Shown here piece by piece: positions 5,531 to 9,216 of a stretch of 9,216 bases of DNA. How positions within the stretch are numbered: the first letter of the stretch is position 1; every line of letters starts with the position of its first letter. The translations under genes and the position numbers were made by a program. The notes beneath the pieces were generated by a model. That model was not told the DNA's origin and made no database searches. It saw nothing but the letters and a program-made list of their open reading frames with translations. Location: the NCBI GenBank assembly GCA_964639505.1, contig CAZXDL010000019.1:1-9216 (forward strand), read 5' to 3'. The DNA is from CAZXDL01 sp964639505. GTDB lineage: Bacteria > Patescibacteriota > Saccharimonadia > Saccharimonadales > UBA4665.

Positions 5531-5564
5531 AGAAAACAAGGACGCCTTATTGCAACAACCAAAT

Positions 5565-5960
5565 ATGAGTGATAAATCTGCCTCGCAGCAAATTGATGAC
5601 ATTATTCAGCAGTACGGCGGCTGGAAAGGTGACTTACTAAGCCGTATCCGGGCGACAATCAATGATGCCGACCCAAAAATCACCGAAGAAATAAAATGGA
5701 AGACGGCTAATCGGCCTGAAGGCTTACCCGTATGGACTTACGGCGGCATCATTTGCTTCGCTGAAACCTGGAAAGATAATATAAAGCTAATATTTTTTAA
5801 GGGTTCGCAATTAAGCGATAAAAATAATCTATTTAATGCTCGCTTGAATAGCTCCAGCGTGCGAGCGATTGAGTTTCATGAAAACGACCTGATTGATGAG
5901 GCAGGTATCAAAGCGCTGGTAGCAGAGGCTGTTAAATTAAATGAGGAGAAATCCCAATGA
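5565..5960 (+). CDS. second DUF1801 domain protein
   Basis: A 131-residue DUF1801-like protein, distantly related to the one at 4644. Visible hallmarks: QQIDDIIQQYGGWKGDLLSRIRATINDADPKITEEIKWKTANRPEGLPVWTYGG (8-61), where the Asp-Pro-x-Ile-x-Glu-x-hydrophobic-Lys-Trp pattern is typical, and then GIICFAETWKDNIKLIFFKG (61-80) as the central strands. The start is uncertain. ATG 5565 fits the family, but an in-frame TTG at 5550 has AAGGA at 5538-5542 seven bases upstream and would add five residues. The gene follows the VOC stop by 34 bases without a promoter, so they are probably one operon. Its TGA overlaps the next ATG by four bases, so the reductase is translationally coupled to it. Confidence 0.85.
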   Translation: MSDKSASQQIDDIIQQYGGWKGDLLSRIRATINDADPKITEEIKWKTANRPEGLPVWTYGGIICFAETWKDNIKLIFFKGSQLSDKNNLFNARLNSSSVRAIEFHENDLIDEAGIKALVAEAVKLNEEKSQ

Positions 5961-6559
5961 GGAAATTAGTTGTTTTGAGTTTTATTTCGCTTGATGGTGT
6001 TATGCAGGCACCGGGTGCGCCTGAAGAAGACACCTCAGGAGGATTCAAGTATGGTGGCTGGACCGTGCCCTTTTCTGATAAAAATTCAATTAGCAACATG
6101 CTTGAGCAGATGAGTATGCCGTTTGATCTGTTACTGGGTCGCAAAACTTATGACATTTTCGCAAGCTATTGGCCTCATCAAACTGGACCCATCGCAGATC
6201 CTTTTAATGCAACTACAAAATATGTTGTTTCGGGCTCTTCTCCGAAGCTGCAATGGAAAAATTCTGTGCTGGTCGAAGGCGATGTAGTTGCAAAGATAAA
6301 GCAGCTAAAGAAAGACGATGGGCCAATGCTGCAGGTCCACGGCAGCGGAAATATGATACAAACCTTGCTAAAAAATGATCTGGTCGATGAACTGTGGCTC
6401 AAGACCTATCCTGTGATTCTGGGTAAAGGCAAAAAGTTGTTTGCCGAGGGAACAATGCCGGCCGGATTTGAGCTGACAGACTCTAAAACTACGCCAAGTG
6501 GAATTATTTTTGCAAATTACAAGCGAGCTGGCGATGTTGAAACCGGCTCATTTGACTAA
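5957..6559 (+). CDS. dihydrofolate reductase-family (RibD C-terminal-like) protein
   Basis: A 200-residue protein of the DHFR / RibD-C superfamily, of the short stand-alone type (YyaP-like). Seen: RKLVVLSFISLDGVMQAPG (2-20), the typical first strand and loop; FDLLLGRKTYDIFASYWP (56-73), the second nucleotide-fold element; and VHGSGNMIQTLLKNDLVDELWLKTYPVILGKGKKLF (127-162), the NADPH-contacting Gly-Ser-Gly and the conserved C-terminal strands. Members use NADPH to reduce pteridine- or pyrimidine-like compounds, but the substrate of this branch is undefined. It is not a classical FolA. GAGGAG at 5942-5947 precedes the start, which overlaps the previous stop (ATGA). The last codons contain the -35 of the next promoter. 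Confidence 0.9.
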   Translation: MRKLVVLSFISLDGVMQAPGAPEEDTSGGFKYGGWTVPFSDKNSISNMLEQMSMPFDLLLGRKTYDIFASYWPHQTGPIADPFNATTKYVVSGSSPKLQWKNSVLVEGDVVAKIKQLKKDDGPMLQVHGSGNMIQTLLKNDLVDELWLKTYPVILGKGKKLFAEGTMPAGFELTDSKTTPSGIIFANYKRAGDVETGSFD

Positions 6560-6580
6560 AAACTCAAACAATTTTATAGT
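6552..6580 (+). promoter_or_regulatory. near-consensus promoter giving a leaderless mRNA
   Basis: A -35 TTGACT (6552-6557, five of six), 17-base spacer and -10 TATAGT (6575-6580, five of six). The start is predicted at 6587-6589, on or within two bases of ATG 6589. The -35 overlaps the stop codon of the reductase gene. This is the clearest leaderless start in the window. Confidence 0.7.
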
Positions 6581-6588
6581 ATGGTTTA

Positions 6589-7230
6589 ATGGTTACTGAA
6601 GCAATTGTTCGACAAAATAAAGGTATTGAATCTGTAAACTATTTATTAAAGCGAAGGCTTCGCCTTAGTGATCCAACACAGACGCGTAATGGTATAACGC
6701 GACAAAGGGAAATGAACAGAATTGTAATGGGAGCTGATGTGCCCATCCGCTGGGCCCTTAGCGTAAGTTTACTTAGTCCAAGCGCTTTTTTACGACTTAT
6801 CGCGCTCGGGAAGGTAAAGGATGCTGACCAACTTAAAACTGAATATGAAAATATAAGCAAAAAAGTTGGGAACCGTGCATTGTCAGGCCAGATTGTCGAA
6901 GCGAGCGATGTGCCACGCGGAAGGGGAGGAAGCTTCGTAGCCCTGACATTTAATCCAGAGCTGAATGCAGCGTTAATGGAGGACATCTCAGAGGCGAGAC
7001 ATTTGGCTGGGCTTGATGAGGCAGACTTCGCTGAGCCTCATGCAACACTGTGCGGTACTCCACGAGACACCGCTGCTAAAAATATTTGTAACTCCCTAAA
7101 TACTGGGGATATTTTTCCTATCGATATTGATTTAGCCGCTGCCGGACCGGTTGAACGGTCATTTACCTTCAGACGTCTAACGAAAAGCAAATGGCTTATA
7201 TTGACGCAACTCGTAACCTTTAAGGATTGA
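6589..7230 (+). CDS. hypothetical protein with a half 2H-phosphoesterase-like region
   Basis: A 213-residue protein. The first 110 residues are not recognised: a basic start (KRRLRLSDPTQTRNGITRQREMNR, about 21-44) and a hydrophobic patch (WALSVSLLSPSAFLRLIALG, 55-74). Residues 113-212 resemble the first half of LigT-type 2H phosphoesterases: a strand GGSFVALTFNPELNAALMEDI, then PHATLCG with an H-x-T motif at His151-Thr153, then IFPIDIDLAAAGPVERSFTFRRLTKSKWLILTQL. A 2H enzyme needs two H-x-T/S motifs and I find only one, so it may be a degenerate or half domain, or work as a dimer. That assignment is pattern-based inference. There is no Shine-Dalgarno; a promoter ends 8 bases before the ATG. 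A nested palindrome (6651-6666) lies early in the gene. Confidence 0.75.
   Translation: MVTEAIVRQNKGIESVNYLLKRRLRLSDPTQTRNGITRQREMNRIVMGADVPIRWALSVSLLSPSAFLRLIALGKVKDADQLKTEYENISKKVGNRALSGQIVEASDVPRGRGGSFVALTFNPELNAALMEDISEARHLAGLDEADFAEPHATLCGTPRDTAAKNICNSLNTGDIFPIDIDLAAAGPVERSFTFRRLTKSKWLILTQLVTFKD
6651..6666 (+). repeat. nested palindrome inside the gene
   Basis: Two overlapping hairpins share bases: GCGAAG-G-CTTCGC (6651-6663) and AAGGC-TTC-GCCTT (6654-6666). It lies about 60 bases after the leaderless start codon and encodes LKRRLRL-type residues. It could affect early translation or be a chance palindrome. Confidence 0.4.
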
Positions 7231-7234
7231 TACA

Positions 7235-7267
7235 TATCACACATAGTTTGTGTCTGTTTGATATACT
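7235..7267 (+). promoter_or_regulatory. extended -10 promoter with overlapping inverted repeat
   Basis: TGATATACT (TG at 7259-7260, hexamer TATACT 7262-7267) ahead of the two-gene unit at 7294, start predicted near 7274. Immediately upstream is an imperfect inverted repeat: ACACA (7239-7243) with TGTGT (7249-7253), and outside it TATCA (7235-7239) with TGATA (7259-7263). The repeat overlaps the -10, as an operator would. No clear -35. Confidence 0.4.
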
Positions 7268-7293
7268 TCGAGGTAAGGTAATGCATTAGAAGT

Positions 7294-7497
7294 ATGGAAG
7301 AACCCGAAGCAATATTAAAACCAGCAGTTGAAATAGTCTCTGAAAGTATGGGAAAAGATGCTGGCGAAGACTTCTATAATCTATACAAGTTTGAAGACAA
7401 AGAAGGCATACTCGAGGGAGTTGTCGCTCTGCTGCAAAGTCTATTAGGGCCGGAAATGATGGACAAAAAAATAGCTAGCATAAGGAAAGAAAAATGA
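7294..7497 (+). CDS. small acidic hypothetical protein, 67 aa
   Basis: Not recognised. A Glu/Asp-rich, probably all-helical protein: helix about 5-20 (EAILKPAVEIVSESMG), a linker with aromatic residues (FYNLYKF, 27-33), helix about 36-52 (KEGILEGVVALLQSLLG) and a Lys-rich tail. No signal or membrane segment. The ATG at 7294 has no close Shine-Dalgarno (AAGG at 7275-7278 is 15 bases away). It overlaps the next gene by four bases (ATGA at 7494-7497), so the two are expected to be translated together and perhaps interact. It could be a cytosolic partner or regulator of the membrane protein. That is inference from coupling only. Confidence 0.7.
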   Translation: MEEPEAILKPAVEIVSESMGKDAGEDFYNLYKFEDKEGILEGVVALLQSLLGPEMMDKKIASIRKEK

Positions 7498-8291
7498 ACC
7501 GATCAAGTGTCGCAATAATATTTGCGGTTATATATTCAGCTATTGCGGGTGTTTATTTTGCCAATACCTCAACCAAGCTTCAAGGCATCATATTTCTACT
7601 GCCACCTTTGCTGGCTACCGTAATGGGCCTTTATGCAGCTGGTACCTATAAGCTCAGTAACATACATGGTAAATCTATGGCTTTTTTGGCGGCTGGTATG
7701 GCGTTTTTCTTTATCGGCGAAACGCTTTTCTTTATGTATCAATATGTTTTCCACAAAATGCCATTCCCGTCTGTAGCGGATGTTTTTTATCTGTTGGCTT
7801 ACCCGCTGATATTAGCTGGACTTATGATTGAAGTAAAAATGCACAAGCCAAGATTGAGCGAATTCAACCGAACGACAACGACTGTTATGGGAGGAATCCT
7901 AGTTGCTTTGGTTGCTGTAGTCACATATTTTGGAATATATAAAGCCTACGACCCTGATGCGACCTTTTTGGCCAACTGGATTGCTACCAGCTACGGCATC
8001 GCTGACCTTATTATCATCGTCCCTGCCATGTACGTATTGAAACTGGCTTTTGATTTTAAGGGTGGCAAACTGTTTAACTCTTGGATTATGATATTTTTTG
8101 CCATGCTATTCATGTTGTCAGGCGATATCCTTTTCGCATCATACAGCACACAATACTCCGACAGCATATGGCCCTACACGCTAATCGATCTATGCTGGGT
8201 AGCCAGCTATCTGTTATTTGGCTACAGTTTCTTTTACACGGCTTCAGTCCTGCGTGAACTGCGCCAAAAACTCGTCAAACCGAAGCATTAG
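7494..8291 (+). CDS. eight-helix membrane protein, sensor-like, no output domain
   Basis: A 265-residue integral membrane protein with hydrophobic segments at about 5-23, 30-50, 62-84, 96-113, 131-149, 160-185, 196-217 and 228-250. The stretch FPSVADVFYLLAYPL (91-105) is the kind of motif found in the N-terminal membrane sensor region of many bacterial GGDEF/EAL diguanylate cyclases. Related patterns recur at SYGIADLIIIVPAMYVLKLA (166-185) and YTLIDLCWVASYLLFGYSF (228-246). No GGDEF, kinase or other output domain follows, only a short basic tail (RELRQKLVKPKH). AAGGA at 7482-7486 lies 7 bases before the ATG, which overlaps the previous stop. The last 48 bases overlap the aminotransferase gene on the other strand. 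Function is unknown; the sensor comparison is inference. Confidence 0.85.
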   Translation: MNRSSVAIIFAVIYSAIAGVYFANTSTKLQGIIFLLPPLLATVMGLYAAGTYKLSNIHGKSMAFLAAGMAFFFIGETLFFMYQYVFHKMPFPSVADVFYLLAYPLILAGLMIEVKMHKPRLSEFNRTTTTVMGGILVALVAVVTYFGIYKAYDPDATFLANWIATSYGIADLIIIVPAMYVLKLAFDFKGGKLFNSWIMIFFAMLFMLSGDILFASYSTQYSDSIWPYTLIDLCWVASYLLFGYSFFYTASVLRELRQKLVKPKH

Positions 8292-9065
8292 CTCGCGTAG
8301 GCTATCTGGTATTTCAAACATCTGATCATCGATCTGTCGCAATGGCATAACTTTGCTTGAGGTGCTCGTCAAAAAGAAGCCATCATAAAGGTCTAAATTT
8401 TCCAGTTTAATCTTAGCTTCAACTATTTCGAAACCGCTTTGTTTGGCGACTGATATAACATGATCACGAGTTACGCCGAGCAAGATGTCAGATTGAGGCG
8501 GCGAAGTAATGAGCTTATCTTTAATCGCAAAGAAATTTGTGCGAGTTCCCTCCGTAATTTCGCCGTTTTGATTGACCGCCAAGGCGTCGTAGGCGCCGGC
8601 CTTTTTAGCTTCTCGGTAAGCTAAATAACTTTGCAGCATATTTAGTGTTTTAGCGTGTGGGAAGGGCCGCTCATAGTTTTGTGTAATACACTTGGCGCCT
8701 TTTTTATAGAGCTTGCGGTCAGGATAAAGCGGATTTAGACAGATGGCATAAAGCTTTGCGGCGTTTATGTCAGCTGCGCCGATTAATAAAACTTTTATAT
8801 TGCAGCTATCTACTTGATTTTTGCTTACCAGCTCTTCAATGTTTAATCTGACTTGCTTGGATGTAAAATTATGCTCAAGCTCAATTACGCGAGCCGATTC
8901 CATTAACCGATCGCAGTGTTCATCTGCAAAAAGGATTTTTTGTTTGGAAACTCGAATAGATTCATAAACCCCAAAACCGTATGAATATTCAACATTATCA
9001 AGAGGAATCACTGCTTTGGCGACAGGGATGATCTCGCTATTGTATGAAAAGTATTTATATGCTAT
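8244..9065 (-). CDS. class IV PLP-dependent aminotransferase, likely non-canonical start
   Basis: Fold type IV aminotransferase family (branched-chain or D-amino-acid aminotransferase, or aminodeoxychorismate lyase). Numbered from the extended start: YSYGFGVYESIRV (27-39), ADEHCDRLMESA (47-58), catalytic Lys139 in HAKTLNMLQSYLA, Glu172 in EITEGTRTNFF near the cofactor ring, LLGVTRDHVI (195-204) and TSTSSKVMPL (233-242) for PLP phosphate. The first canonical start is GTG at 9011 (255 residues), but it would remove conserved N-terminal sequence: YKYFSYNSEIIPVAKAVIPLDN reads on upstream in frame. AGGAG (complement of 9073-9077) stands 7 bases before ATA at 9065-9063, giving 273 residues. The 18 added codons contain no ATG, GTG or TTG. 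ATT at 9068-9066 is an alternative. The substrate is undetermined. The 3' end overlaps the membrane gene by 48 bases. Confidence 0.85.
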   Translation of the reverse strand: MAYKYFSYNSEIIPVAKAVIPLDNVEYSYGFGVYESIRVSKQKILFADEHCDRLMESARVIELEHNFTSKQVRLNIEELVSKNQVDSCNIKVLLIGAADINAAKLYAICLNPLYPDRKLYKKGAKCITQNYERPFPHAKTLNMLQSYLAYREAKKAGAYDALAVNQNGEITEGTRTNFFAIKDKLITSPPQSDILLGVTRDHVISVAKQSGFEIVEAKIKLENLDLYDGFFLTSTSSKVMPLRQIDDQMFEIPDSLRELMLRFDEFLAQFTQD

Positions 9066-9068
9066 AAT
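9040..9068 (+). promoter_or_regulatory. plus-strand promoter reading out of the window
   Basis: A -35 TTGTAT (9040-9045), 17-base spacer and consensus -10 TATAAT (9063-9068) with extended TG at 9060-9061; start predicted near 9075. It lies within the first codons of the extended minus-strand aminotransferase, so it would fire away from it, to a gene beyond the window. The A/T-rich start region of the aminotransferase could mimic a -10 by chance. Confidence 0.5.
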
Positions 9069-9077
9069 TATTCTCCT

Positions 9078-9216
9078 AACCCAAAACCAAAACAGGGAAA
9101 TGTTAGATAGGTAACTGCACCTATAGTTTACCAGCTATATGATGTTAGCTTAACCACTGGCGTTTTACTTGTTTGGGCTTGGTAAAAGTAACGGTAATGA
9201 TAAGGAATAAGTTTGA
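9078..9216. other. right-end region without a complete gene
   Basis: I see no complete coding region. Plus-strand ATGs at 9100 and 9140 meet stops within five codons. An ATG at 9197 and an AAGGA at 9202-9206 lie too close to the edge to judge; a gene may begin at or just beyond the end, driven by the promoter at 9040-9068. Confidence 0.4.
9125..9133 (-). promoter_or_regulatory. possible extended -10 of the aminotransferase gene
   Basis: On the minus strand TGGTAAACT: TG plus hexamer TAAACT (complement of 9125-9130). The -35 at 17 bases (TTAAGC) is poor. The start would be near 9118, giving a leader of about 53 bases to the ATA at 9065. The same TAAACT hexamer is used ahead of the 3845 gene. 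Confidence 0.35.

Noticed and set aside
5505..5564. TTG start at 5505 for the second DUF1801 gene
   Set aside because: It lies inside the VOC gene and adds residues outside the domain; TTG 5550 or ATG 5565 are better.
1..9216. CRISPR array, insertion sequence, prophage, toxin-antitoxin or defence system
   Set aside because: No regularly spaced repeats, transposase, integrase, phage structural gene or recognisable toxin/antitoxin pair is present.

Overview
The window reads as bacterial chromosome of low-to-moderate GC with tightly packed short genes, standard stop usage (TAA, TAG and TGA all end genes), tRNAs with encoded CCA, sigma70-type promoters and several genes that look leaderless. The protein styles (patatin, lone slipin, small P-loop kinase, many short hypotheticals) would fit a Candidate Phyla Radiation bacterium such as a Saccharibacterium. 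That placement is an inference and not a database result. I see no insertion sequence, phage gene, CRISPR array or toxin-antitoxin pair.

Left part (1-2170): the 3' half of a tRNA-Ala(GGC) runs straight into a patatin-like phospholipase gene, whose Shine-Dalgarno overlaps the tRNA CCA end. A separate promoter then drives a slipin/stomatin (SPFH) membrane protein. Next comes a two-gene tRNA operon, Phe(GAA) and Gly(GCC), with its own promoter and a Rho-independent terminator. The tRNA-Gly carries a paired change in its elbow (U19 and A56 in place of G19 and C56).

Middle part (2198-4590): individually promoted short genes. These are an unrecognised 134-residue protein, a structured 200-base gap closed by a second terminator nearly identical to the first, a P-loop kinase-like protein, an unrecognised 106-residue protein, a four-helix membrane protein and an 89-residue protein with four cysteines.

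Right-centre (4641-6559): a cluster of small enzyme-fold proteins, DUF1801, PhnB-like VOC, a second DUF1801, and a DHFR/RibD-C-like reductase. The last two overlap by 4 bases and are probably co-translated. From 6589 comes an apparently leaderless gene for a protein with half of a 2H-phosphoesterase-like fold. It is followed by a translationally coupled pair: a 67-residue acidic protein and an eight-helix membrane protein resembling the sensor part of GGDEF-type signalling proteins but without an output domain.

Right end (8244-9216): a class IV PLP aminotransferase on the minus strand overlaps the membrane gene tail-to-tail by 48 bases. Its conserved N-terminus extends upstream of the first canonical start codon, to an AUA (or AUU) codon placed correctly after an AGGAG. 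The last 140 bases hold opposing promoter-like signals and no complete gene.

I did not find a clear new multi-gene system. The points most worth checking are the tRNA-Gly elbow, the non-canonical start of the aminotransferase, the leaderless promoters, the paired terminators and the small-protein/membrane-sensor pair.
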